Shown in pieces: positions 14,898 to 21,118 of a DNA stretch of 21,118 bases. The notes below the pieces were generated by a model. It did not search any database. It was given only the letters and a program-made list of their open reading frames with translations, and was not told where the DNA came from. Position 1 is the first letter of the stretch, and the number at the start of each line of letters is the position of its first letter. Position numbers and translations under genes: made by a program. This DNA is from JBFWQM01 sp050249455 (GTDB lineage: Bacteria > Pseudomonadota > Alphaproteobacteria > MPNO01 > VGEU01), in assembly GCA_050249455.1 (NCBI GenBank), contig JBFWQM010000074.1, positions 1 to 21,118 on the forward strand. Reading direction: 5' to 3'.

Positions 14898-15935
14898 ATG
14901 AAATTCGACTACCAACTGCGCCGCTACGGCGTCGGTGTCCTCGGCGCCGCCGCGTTCGCGACCGCTTCCTTGCTGTCCACCGTCGCGGTCGGCCAGCAGA
15001 GCATGGAAATGAAGATCGGCTTTGCGACGATCAACGACATCCAGCACGAAGCCGCAAAGATCTTCGCCGCCGACATTGAGAAGGCCACCAACGGCCGGAT
15101 CAAGGGGCGCCTGTTCCCGGCCGCCCAGCTCGGCGGCATTCCGCGCCAGGTCGAGGGCGTGCAGCTCGGCACCCAGGAGATGTTCATCGGCCCGCCGGGC
15201 TTCACCGTCGGCCTGAACCCGGCGGTGCAGGTGATCGATGCGCCCGCCATTTTCGACGACCGCGCCCATGCCGAACGGACCCTGTCCGACCCGACGTTCC
15301 GCGCCAAGTACCTCGCCCTGACGGCCCCCAAGGGGGTCGAGATGATCTCGCTGCATGTCTATGACTTCACGTGGTTCGCCACGCTGTCGCCGATCCGCAC
15401 CCTCGACGACCTGAAGGGCAAGAAGATCCGCGTGCTGGCGAGCAAGATCGAGAGCGAGGCGGTGGCGAAGTGGGGCGGCGCGGGCGTGCCGATGGACTAC
15501 GCCGAGGTGCTGAACGCCCTGGCGCAGCGCACCATCGACGGCGTGCGCAGCTCCATCGTCGTGATGGGCGGCTCGAAGTTCTTCACGGTCACCAAGTCGA
15601 TCACCGAGGACGGCACCGGCCTGATCCCCAGCGTGCTGATGGTCAGCGGCATCTGGCTCAAGGGCCTGCCCGCCGACCTGCAGGCCGCGGTGCGCCAGGT
15701 GGGCCGCGATGCCGACGCAAAGGTGAACGCGGTCGGGCGCGAGATGGTGGCGAACGCCGAGAAGCTGTGGAGGGACAACGGCGCCGAGGTCATCAAGCTC
15801 TCCGCCGCCGACCGCAAGAAGCTGTTCGACGCGGTTCGCCCGCTGGGCGACCAGTACCTCGCCAACAACCCGGCGACCAAGGAGATGTACGACCTCCTGA
15901 AGCAGACGGTCGAGAAGACGCGCACGAAGTCCTGA
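14898..15935 (+). CDS. TRAP transporter substrate-binding protein, DctP family (copy 1)
   Basis: This 345-residue periplasmic receptor of a TRAP transporter captures organic acids for a Na+-driven DctQM permease. The signal peptide covers about residues 1-32 (basic MKFDYQLRR, hydrophobic core, likely cleavage near AVG-QQ). The mature part has the family order: RIKGRLFPAAQLGG, EGVQLGTQEMFIGPP, DLKGKKIRVL with the conserved carboxylate-binding Arg (R178), GAGVPMDYAEVLNAL, TIDGVRSS and TKEMYDLL at the end. The start is the ATG at 14898 with GGGAGAGG just upstream; the open frame extends further upstream but without family similarity. A terminator follows the stop. The next gene is a close paralogue, and no DctQ or DctM gene is present in the window. 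Confidence 0.93.
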   Translation: MKFDYQLRRYGVGVLGAAAFATASLLSTVAVGQQSMEMKIGFATINDIQHEAAKIFAADIEKATNGRIKGRLFPAAQLGGIPRQVEGVQLGTQEMFIGPPGFTVGLNPAVQVIDAPAIFDDRAHAERTLSDPTFRAKYLALTAPKGVEMISLHVYDFTWFATLSPIRTLDDLKGKKIRVLASKIESEAVAKWGGAGVPMDYAEVLNALAQRTIDGVRSSIVVMGGSKFFTVTKSITEDGTGLIPSVLMVSGIWLKGLPADLQAAVRQVGRDADAKVNAVGREMVANAEKLWRDNGAEVIKLSAADRKKLFDAVRPLGDQYLANNPATKEMYDLLKQTVEKTRTKS

Positions 15936-15960
15936 CCGCGCCATTCGGCGCACGACGGCG

Positions 15961-15991
15961 AGGCCGGGCCATGTGCCCGGCCTTTTCTTTT
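15961..15991 (+). terminator. Rho-independent terminator after first TRAP receptor gene
   Basis: A perfect 9-bp stem, AGGCCGGGC and GCCCGGCCT, closes a 5-base loop (CATGT) and is followed by TTTTCTTTT. It sits 25 bp after the stop of the first TRAP receptor gene and should end that transcript. The second receptor therefore probably has its own promoter in 15992-16114. Confidence 0.9.
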
Positions 15992-16086
15992 GCGCCGCAA
16001 ACAGGACAGAAGCCAGCGAAATGGTTGAATTTTAGGCGGAAAATGAACAGCTTATGAACTCGACAGGATAAGGCGCCCGAACGAGC

Positions 16087-16116
16087 ATGTTGCGGTGCAC
16101 GGCCGCATTGCAACAT
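16087..16116 (+). promoter_or_regulatory. 30-base imperfect palindrome running into the start codon of the second TRAP receptor
   Basis: The sequence reads ATGTTGC-GG-TGC, loop ACGGCC, GCA-TT-GCAACAT. As DNA it is a palindrome with two central mismatches per arm. As RNA those positions are G-U pairs, giving a continuous 12-bp hairpin whose last two bases are the AT of the ATG at 16115. It could be an operator, or a hairpin that hides the start of translation. It shares a 12-mer with the region upstream of the first receptor gene. Confidence 0.5.
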
Positions 16117-17143
16117 GGAGTTCGACGTGAAGCGCATCACCGAGTTCGCCTGGAAATCGGCCGCGGCGGCGGCACTGCTGGCACTCGCGGGGCCGGCGTG
16201 GTCGCAGGCCTACGAGATCAAGGCCGGCACCGTCACCATCAACGAGACCGAGCACCGCATCGCCGAGCTGGTGGTCGAGGAGCTGGAGAAGCGGTCGGGC
16301 GGCCGCATCAAGGGCAGGGTCTTCCCCGCCGGGCAGCTCGGCTCGGTGGCGCGCCAGATCGAGGGGCTGCAGCTCGGCACCCAGGAGTTCTTCGTCAACC
16401 CGCCGACCTTCATGGTCGGCCTCAATCCAGCCTTCCAGGTGCTTGACGCACCTGGCCTCTTCGAGGATCGCGCTCATGCCGAACGCGCCTTCCTCGACCC
16501 CGAGTTCCACGACAAGTACACCAAGCTCGCGGTCAACAAGGGCGTCGAGTGCATCGGGCTGTTCGTCTACGACTTCACCGCCATCGCCAGCATGATGCCG
16601 ATCCGCAAGCCGGAAGACCTGAAGGGCGCCAAGATCCGCGTGCTGGCGACCAAGATGGAGAGCGCGCTGATGGCGACCTATGGCGCCGCCGGCGTGCCGA
16701 TGGACTACATGGAGGTGATGAACGCGCTGCAGCAGCGCGCCATCGACGGCGTGCGCTCGACGGCGATCGTCATGGGCGGCTCGAAGTTCTTCTCGGTCGC
16801 CAAGCACATCACGCTGGAGGCCTCCAGCGCCATGCCGGCATGCATCAAGACCAGCGTCGCCTGGCTCAGGAGCCTGCCGGAGGACCTGCGGGCGCTGGTC
16901 TACGCCGTGGGACGCGAGTTGGAGCCGCGGGCGCACGCGCTGGGCCGCGAGTACGAGGCTAAGGTCGAGCAGCTGTGGAAGGACAACGGCGCCGAGGTGA
17001 TCCGCTATTCGCCGGAGGACCAGGCGAAGATGAAGGCGACCCTGAAGCCGATCGGCGACCAGTTCCTCGGCGGCAACCCGCAGACCAAGGAGATGTACGA
17101 CGTCCTCAAGAAGGTGGCCGAGCGGACCCGCATGAAGTCCTGA
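16115..17143 (+). CDS. TRAP transporter substrate-binding protein, DctP family (copy 2)
   Basis: This 342-residue protein is a close paralogue of the preceding receptor, alignable end to end without obvious gaps and roughly half identical by eye. It has a signal peptide (about 1-32, hydrophobic AAAAALLALAGPAWSQA) and the same landmarks: RIKGRVFPAGQLG, EGLQLGTQEFFVNPP, DLKGAKIRVL with the conserved Arg (R175), GVPMDYMEVMNAL and TKEMYDVL. Differences cluster around residues 152-165 and 235-255, so ligand specificity may differ. The ATG at 16115 lies in a palindrome and has no ribosome-binding site. A GTG at 16127 has GGAG 6 nt upstream and is a real alternative; the shared M-x-F-D N-terminus of the two copies supports the ATG. 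It converges with the amidase gene, 9 bp away. Confidence 0.92.
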   Translation: MEFDVKRITEFAWKSAAAAALLALAGPAWSQAYEIKAGTVTINETEHRIAELVVEELEKRSGGRIKGRVFPAGQLGSVARQIEGLQLGTQEFFVNPPTFMVGLNPAFQVLDAPGLFEDRAHAERAFLDPEFHDKYTKLAVNKGVECIGLFVYDFTAIASMMPIRKPEDLKGAKIRVLATKMESALMATYGAAGVPMDYMEVMNALQQRAIDGVRSTAIVMGGSKFFSVAKHITLEASSAMPACIKTSVAWLRSLPEDLRALVYAVGRELEPRAHALGREYEAKVEQLWKDNGAEVIRYSPEDQAKMKATLKPIGDQFLGGNPQTKEMYDVLKKVAERTRMKS

Positions 17144-17152
17144 CGCCGTTCG

Positions 17153-18541
17153 CTACGGCGCGGCGACCGGCGCCCGCGCGACCCCCGCGGCCTCCAGCGC
17201 CGCGGCGGCGCGCAGGATCGCCTCGTCGTCGAACGGCTTGCCGACAAGCTGCACGCCGTAGGGCAGGGGTCCGTCGAGCCACACCGGCGCCGACAGCGCC
17301 GGCACGCCGATGAACGAGAACGGCGCGGTGAAGCGGCCGAGCGCCCCGCGCACCGGCATCTCCGCCGCGCCGATCCGGATCGTCATCTGGCCGATCCGCG
17401 GCGCGGCGAACGGCGTGGTCGGGGTGATCAGCACGTCGACGTCGGCCAGCGCCGCCGTCGCCGCCTCGCGCCAACCGCGGCGGAAGCGCTGCGCGGCGTG
17501 GATCCAGGCGGCCGGGATCATCGTCGCGGCGAGCCAGCGGTCGCGCGTCTGCGGATCGAATTCGCCCGCGCGGGTGCGCAGCTCGTCGAGATGGAGGCTC
17601 GCCCCCTCGGCGGCGGAGATCAGCAGCGACGCGGCGATGGCGCGCGGCACCTCGGGAAGCTCGACCTGCCGCGTGGCGCCCAACGCGGCAGCGGCCTTGG
17701 CGACGGCGGCGAGCGCCGCCGGCTCCGCCCCGGCCGCGAAATGGCCGCCGGCGACGGCGATCCGCAGGCCCTGGGTGCCGCGGGTGACGGCGGGTGCGGC
17801 CGGCGGGCTGACCCGTTCCGCGCTGGCCGGGTCGCGCGGGTCGTGGCCCTGGGTCAGGTCGAGCAGGATCGCGAGGTCGCGCACCGAGCGGGCGAACCAG
17901 CCGACGTGGTCGAAGCTCCATGCCAGCGGCGCGGCGCCGGCGCGCGACACCCGGCCGTAGGTCGGCTTCAGCCCGAAGACGCCGCACAGCGCGGCCGGCA
18001 CCCTCACCGAGCCGTTGGTGTCCGACCCGAGCGCGACCGGCACCATCCCGGCCGCGACCGCCGCCGCCGAGCCGCCCGACGAGCCGCCCGCCACCCGCTC
18101 GGCATCGTGCGGGTTGCGGGTCGCGCCGTAGTGGGAATTCTCGGTGGTGAAGCCGAAGGCGAACTCGTCCATGTTGGTGATGCCGGCGAGCACCGCCCCG
18201 GCGGCGGTCAGCCGCGCGACGGCGGCGGCGTCGCGTTCGGCAGGCGGCGCGCCGGCGCGCACGACGGAGCCGCCATGGGTCGGCAGCCCGGCGACGTCGA
18301 ACAGCGCCTTCGCCGCGAACGGCACGCCGGCCAACGGTCCCGGGTCGCGGCCGGCAGCAACCGCCGCGTCGAGGTGGCGCGCGGCGACGCGCGCCGGCGC
18401 CTCCGTCACCGCGTTGAAAGCCTGCACCTGCGGCTCGATCGCGGCGATACGCGCCAGCGCCGAATCGAGCGTGCCAGCGGCCGTCGTGGCGCCCGACCGC
18501 ACAGCCGCGGCCAGGGCGAGCGCGTCGCCGTCCGACGTCAT
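17153..18541 (-). CDS. atzE: AtzE-family amidase (1-carboxybiuret hydrolase subunit AtzE-like)
   Basis: This 462-residue amidase-signature enzyme has a complete Ser-cisSer-Lys triad: Lys in VPFAAKALFDV (K78), cis-Ser in AGGSSGGSAAA (S154) and the nucleophile in GSDTNGSVRVP (S178). GSDTNGS with Asn, instead of the commoner GSDTGGS, and the immediate AtzG-like partner point to the AtzE branch. In Pseudomonas sp. ADP this enzyme removes an amide from 1-carboxybiuret in cyanuric acid breakdown. Many bacteria have AtzE relatives without the rest of that pathway, and no atzD or atzF is seen here, so the true substrate may be another small amide. The ATG at 18541 overlaps the stop of the upstream small gene by 4 bases. 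Confidence 0.9.
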   Translation of the reverse strand: MTSDGDALALAAAVRSGATTAAGTLDSALARIAAIEPQVQAFNAVTEAPARVAARHLDAAVAAGRDPGPLAGVPFAAKALFDVAGLPTHGGSVVRAGAPPAERDAAAVARLTAAGAVLAGITNMDEFAFGFTTENSHYGATRNPHDAERVAGGSSGGSAAAVAAGMVPVALGSDTNGSVRVPAALCGVFGLKPTYGRVSRAGAAPLAWSFDHVGWFARSVRDLAILLDLTQGHDPRDPASAERVSPPAAPAVTRGTQGLRIAVAGGHFAAGAEPAALAAVAKAAAALGATRQVELPEVPRAIAASLLISAAEGASLHLDELRTRAGEFDPQTRDRWLAATMIPAAWIHAAQRFRRGWREAATAALADVDVLITPTTPFAAPRIGQMTIRIGAAEMPVRGALGRFTAPFSFIGVPALSAPVWLDGPLPYGVQLVGKPFDDEAILRAAAALEAAGVARAPVAAP

Positions 18542-18726
18542 GGCCGGTAGACCGCCGCCGGGTCGTCGGGCAGCGCCGCGCCGTCGCCGACGACGGACTC
18601 GTACAGGCCGCGGAAATTTTTGAGGTGCTGGACGATGCCGGGCCGCCATGCTTGGTCCACGTCCAGCCCGAGCTGGACGGCGGCCGCGTCGGCGAACGCG
18701 GCGGGATCGGGCTTCGCATCGGCCAT
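18538..18726 (-). CDS. atzG: AtzG-like small subunit (DUF4089)
   Basis: This 62-residue protein matches the DUF4089/AtzG pattern: an N-terminal helix (AAFADAAAVQLGLDVD), RPGIVQHLKNF, then a short PDDPAAVYRP tail resembling the family ending. AtzG relatives are structurally like GatC, the small subunit of tRNA-dependent amidotransferase, and bind and stabilise AtzE. Its stop overlaps the amidase start (ATGA), consistent with an obligate complex. The ATG at 18726 has GGGGGAG 8 nt upstream, a strong ribosome-binding site. Such a small gene is easily missed, but the overlap, ribosome-binding site and family match make it convincing. Confidence 0.88.
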   Translation of the reverse strand: MADAKPDPAAFADAAAVQLGLDVDQAWRPGIVQHLKNFRGLYESVVGDGAALPDDPAAVYRP

Positions 18727-18791
18727 CGCAGGCTCCCCCTGGCCGCCGCCGGCCGTTGCGCGCCGACGGCGTTTCGGCGAGAGTTTGCCGC
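18727..18791. promoter_or_regulatory. Short divergent promoter region between AtzG-like and M20-like genes
   Basis: Only 65 bp separate the oppositely directed starts, so the two promoters must be very close or overlapping and may be controlled together. No clear -35/-10 pair or palindrome was seen. GAGAG before the plus-strand ATG and GGGGGAG before the minus-strand ATG are the two ribosome-binding sites. Confidence 0.4.
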
Positions 18792-20153
18792 ATGACGCAA
18801 CCCGAAGCCACCGCCGAGGTCGAGACGATCGCCGCGCCGCTGTCGGCCGACCAGCGCGCCTGGCTCGATCGCGCGCAGGCGCTGATCGACGACTCCTGGA
18901 TCACCGAGCGCCTGGTGCGCATGGTCGAGACGCCGAGCCCGTTCGGCGAGGAGCGGGCGATGGCCGTGCTCACCGCCGGCATCATGCGCGAGGCCGGGCT
19001 CGACGCCTTCGTGCAGGACATCGACGCGCTGTCGGCCAACGCGATCGGCCGGCTGGGCGCCGGCGACGGGCCGTCGCTGCTGCTGTTCGCGCCGCTCGAC
19101 AGCCCGTTCACCGGCCGGGCGGAGGAGGAAGTGCCGTGGGTCGGTGATGCGCTGCCCGCGCACATGCAGCCGCGGGCTGTCGTCGCCGACGGGCGGGTCA
19201 CCGGGCTGTCGGCCGACAATCCGAAGGGCCACATCGCGGCGTTGATCGCCTCCGCCCGCGCGGTCGCGCTGTCGGGCGCAGCGCTGACCGGGCGCGTGAC
19301 CCTGGCGTTCGGCGCCGGCGGCGCGCCGGCCAACGGCCGCCAAGGCGAGGCGCGGCAGAACGTCGGCCACGGCGCGGGCTGCAACTTCATGCTGCGCCAC
19401 GGCATCGGCGGCGACTTCGCCATCATCGCCAAGCCCGGCTTCCGCGTGGCGTGGGAGGAGGTCGGGCTGTGCTGGTTCCGCGTCCGGGTGCGCGGGGTGC
19501 AGGCCTATGTCGGCCGCCGCCACGTGCTCACCTACCGGAACCCGATCGTCGAGGCGGCGCCGGTCATCACCGCGCTGGAGCGCTGGTTTGGCGAGTACGC
19601 CCGCCGCCACACCGACGGCGTGGTCGCGCCGCAGGGCGCCATCGGGGCCATCCAGGGCGGCTGGCCGCACAAGCCGGCGTTCACCCCGGCGGCCTGCGAC
19701 CTCTATGTCGACCTGCGCATCAGTCCGCGCACCAGCCCGATGCAGGCGCAGCGCGAGCTCGATACGGCGCTCGCCGAGATCCGCGCCGCCAACCCGGGGC
19801 TGGAGGTCGCGTCCGAGATGATCGTCGCCATCCCCGGCCACACGACCGACCCACGGAACTGGGTCATCCAGACCTGCCTGCGCGCCTGGGAGGAGTCGGA
19901 GGGCCAGCCCCATCGCCCGTTCCTGGAGACCAGCGGCCAGACGGAGGCGGTGATCCTGCGCGCCCACGGCATCCCGACCGCCCGCTTCGGCCTGCCGGCG
20001 CAGATGTCGCCCGGACCCGACAAGCCGGTCCACAGCATGGGCGGGGTCGAGGTTGCGGCGATCCGGCGCTATGCCCGCTGCATCGCCTATGCAATCATTG
20101 ATACCTGCTGCCGCGGCCTGGAGGATGTCGGCCTGCGGCGGCCGGGAGCGTGA
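18792..20153 (+). CDS. M20-like peptidase-fold protein with degenerate metal site
   Basis: This 453-residue protein has the M20 layout: ETPSPFGEE near the N-terminus, a LLLFAPLDS strand, SADNPKG, a dimerisation domain (about 225-345), and a C-terminal ETSGQTEAVILRAHGIPT block with PVHSMGGVE. However, the metal ligands are mostly replaced. The His of H-x-D is Pro (P101, CCG at 19092), the catalytic Glu-Glu pair is Gly-Gly (G176-G177, 19317-19322), and the next acidic ligand is Lys (K214, AAG at 19431). Only the bridging Asp (D142) and the last His (H414) remain. Normal two-zinc hydrolysis therefore seems unlikely. The frame is intact, so this is not simple decay. The ATG at 18792 has GAGAG 8 nt upstream. 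It probably forms an operon with the following Rieske gene. Confidence 0.85.
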   Translation: MTQPEATAEVETIAAPLSADQRAWLDRAQALIDDSWITERLVRMVETPSPFGEERAMAVLTAGIMREAGLDAFVQDIDALSANAIGRLGAGDGPSLLLFAPLDSPFTGRAEEEVPWVGDALPAHMQPRAVVADGRVTGLSADNPKGHIAALIASARAVALSGAALTGRVTLAFGAGGAPANGRQGEARQNVGHGAGCNFMLRHGIGGDFAIIAKPGFRVAWEEVGLCWFRVRVRGVQAYVGRRHVLTYRNPIVEAAPVITALERWFGEYARRHTDGVVAPQGAIGAIQGGWPHKPAFTPAACDLYVDLRISPRTSPMQAQRELDTALAEIRAANPGLEVASEMIVAIPGHTTDPRNWVIQTCLRAWEESEGQPHRPFLETSGQTEAVILRAHGIPTARFGLPAQMSPGPDKPVHSMGGVEVAAIRRYARCIAYAIIDTCCRGLEDVGLRRPGA

Positions 20154-20157
20154 CGAG

Positions 20158-21118
20158 ATGACGGAAAATCCGCGTCCGGCCGGCATCGACCGCTGGGAGC
20201 GCTACAACGCCGCCGCCGAGGGCTTCACCGAGTACTGGTACCCGGCGATGGCCGCCACGGCGCTGACCGACAAGCCCCAGGCGGTGAAGATCGCCGGGCG
20301 CGAGATCGTCGTCGTGCGCACCGGCGGCAAGCTGATCGCGCTGGAGGACCGCTGCCCGCACCGCCAGGTGCCGCTGTCGGAGGGCCGCTGCGAATTCGCC
20401 GGCACCTTGAGCTGCGTCTATCACGGCTGGACGTTCGATGCTGCGGGCGAGCTGGTTGCGGCGCTGACCGACGGCCCGGACTCGCCGATCGTCGGCAAGA
20501 TCCGGGTGCGCAGCTTTCCGATCGAGGAGCGGGCCGGCCTGGTCTGGGTGTGGACCGGCGACGGCGCGCCGGTGCCCGTGGAAGAAGACATCCCCGAGGA
20601 GCTGCTGCGCCCCGACGCCTGCGTGCTGCCTTATCTCCGCCTCGCCGAGGGCAACTGGCGCTATGCCGCGGAGAACGGCTTCGACGAGTCGCACGGCAAG
20701 TTCCTGCACCGCACCTCGTGGTGGGTCTACTTCAAGCGCATGTCGGGCTGGAACCTGACCGAGATCGTGCGCGCCGGCGACGGCAAGTGGCTGTCGCGCC
20801 ACCAGACCGAGGTCCATGTCGACGACGACTATCCCGGCCTCGGCCGCTGGCCGCGGTTCAACTTCTTCCAGCGCCGGGCGAAGCAGGTGGCGCAGGGGTC
20901 GAACCAGCACGCGGTCGCCGTGCGGCTGCCCGGCATCCTGCGCGTCGTCCAGCCGGGCAACGCGGGGTGGACGCACTACGAGTTCTACGTTCCGTCGGAA
21001 CGCAACCGCTACCGCTACCTCGTGCTGGCGGTGGCGTGGGGCGGGCCGCTGAAGCGGGCGCTGTTCCGGCTGCGCTACTGGACCTACATACTCTGGGTGC
21101 ACCACCACAACTTCAACA
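20158..21118 (+). CDS. Rieske 2Fe-2S ring-hydroxylating oxygenase, alpha subunit (3' truncated by window)
   Basis: The first 320 codons are present. The N-terminal Rieske domain has C-P-H at 66-68 and C-V-Y-H at 86-89, a complete 2Fe-2S site. The catalytic domain begins around EGNWRYAAENGFDESHGKFLH, where N173, D176, H179 and H184 match the electron-transfer Asp and the two iron-binding His of the N-x-x-D-x-x-H-x4-H motif. The third iron ligand would lie downstream or is not recognisable. Such enzymes hydroxylate or demethylate rings using a separate reductase, which is not in the window. The ATG at 20158 lies 4 bp after the stop of the M20-like gene, with GGGAG upstream. It is distinct from the truncated oxygenase at the left edge. 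Confidence 0.92.
   Translation, partial: MTENPRPAGIDRWERYNAAAEGFTEYWYPAMAATALTDKPQAVKIAGREIVVVRTGGKLIALEDRCPHRQVPLSEGRCEFAGTLSCVYHGWTFDAAGELVAALTDGPDSPIVGKIRVRSFPIEERAGLVWVWTGDGAPVPVEEDIPEELLRPDACVLPYLRLAEGNWRYAAENGFDESHGKFLHRTSWWVYFKRMSGWNLTEIVRAGDGKWLSRHQTEVHVDDDYPGLGRWPRFNFFQRRAKQVAQGSNQHAVAVRLPGILRVVQPGNAGWTHYEFYVPSERNRYRYLVLAVAWGGPLKRALFRLRYWTYILWVHHHNFN

Noticed and set aside
17106..20186. 1026-codon open frame on the minus strand spanning the amidase and M20-like regions
   Set aside because: It is out of frame with the amidase and antisense to the M20-like gene; its product is Arg/Ala-rich shadow sequence.
1..21118. CRISPR arrays, tRNA or rRNA genes, prophage or insertion sequences
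   Set aside because: No regularly spaced repeats, no recognisable tRNA or rRNA sequence, and no integrase, transposase or phage structural genes were seen.

Overview
This window is very GC-rich (about 70% by eye) bacterial chromosomal DNA. Dense ATGA/GTGA gene overlaps, GTG starts, TRAP solute receptors, many CoA-transferase and Rieske genes, and an intergenic palindrome whose frames read 'MAGLVPAIH' and 'GRDKPGHD' all point to an alphaproteobacterium, most likely Rhodospirillales-like. That placement is an inference from style and content. The content is accessory catabolism, not a housekeeping locus. No rRNA, tRNA, CRISPR array, prophage or insertion sequence was found.

Layout. (1) 1-586, plus strand: the tail of a vanillate-demethylase-type Rieske oxygenase, overlapped by a GNAT acetyltransferase. 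(2) 7678-592, minus strand, probably one operon: 3-oxoacid CoA-transferase subunits A and B, an acidic protein of unknown family, hydantoinase/oxoprolinase-family HyuA and HyuB, and an SDR lacking two catalytic residues. (3) 7679-7868: a divergent intergenic region with a 116-bp palindrome of perfect 33-bp arms. (4) 7869-9071, plus: a CaiB/BaiF (class III) CoA-transferase. (5) 12185-9076, minus: a Crp/Fnr regulator, an FAD amine oxidase and an M48 membrane protease. (6) 12329-12703, plus: a cyclophilin-like-fold protein divergent from the Crp/Fnr gene. (7) 14688-12707, minus: malonyl-CoA decarboxylase and a small putative lipoprotein. (8) 14898-17143, plus: two paralogous TRAP solute receptors without permease genes, separated by a terminator and a palindrome that runs into the second start codon. 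(9) 18726-17153, minus: an AtzG-like small subunit and an AtzE-family amidase. (10) 18792-21118, plus: an M20-like protein whose metal-ligand positions are mostly lost, then a Rieske oxygenase cut by the window end.

How they may work together (inference). The HyuAB, 3-oxoacid CoA-transferase and SDR set resembles the order of chemistry in acetone or acetophenone breakdown: ketone, carboxylation to a 3-oxoacid, CoA activation. It could equally be a hydantoin- or oxoproline-type amide hydrolase linked to acid activation. Malonyl-CoA decarboxylase divergent from TRAP receptors recalls rhizobial malonate loci, although the permease and malonyl-CoA synthetase are not in this window. AtzE/AtzG beside an M20-like protein and a Rieske oxygenase suggests breakdown of a nitrogenous ring or amide compound of unknown identity.

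The observations most worth following are the degenerate M20-like protein, the SDR with an altered catalytic tetrad, and the start-codon palindrome before the second TRAP receptor.
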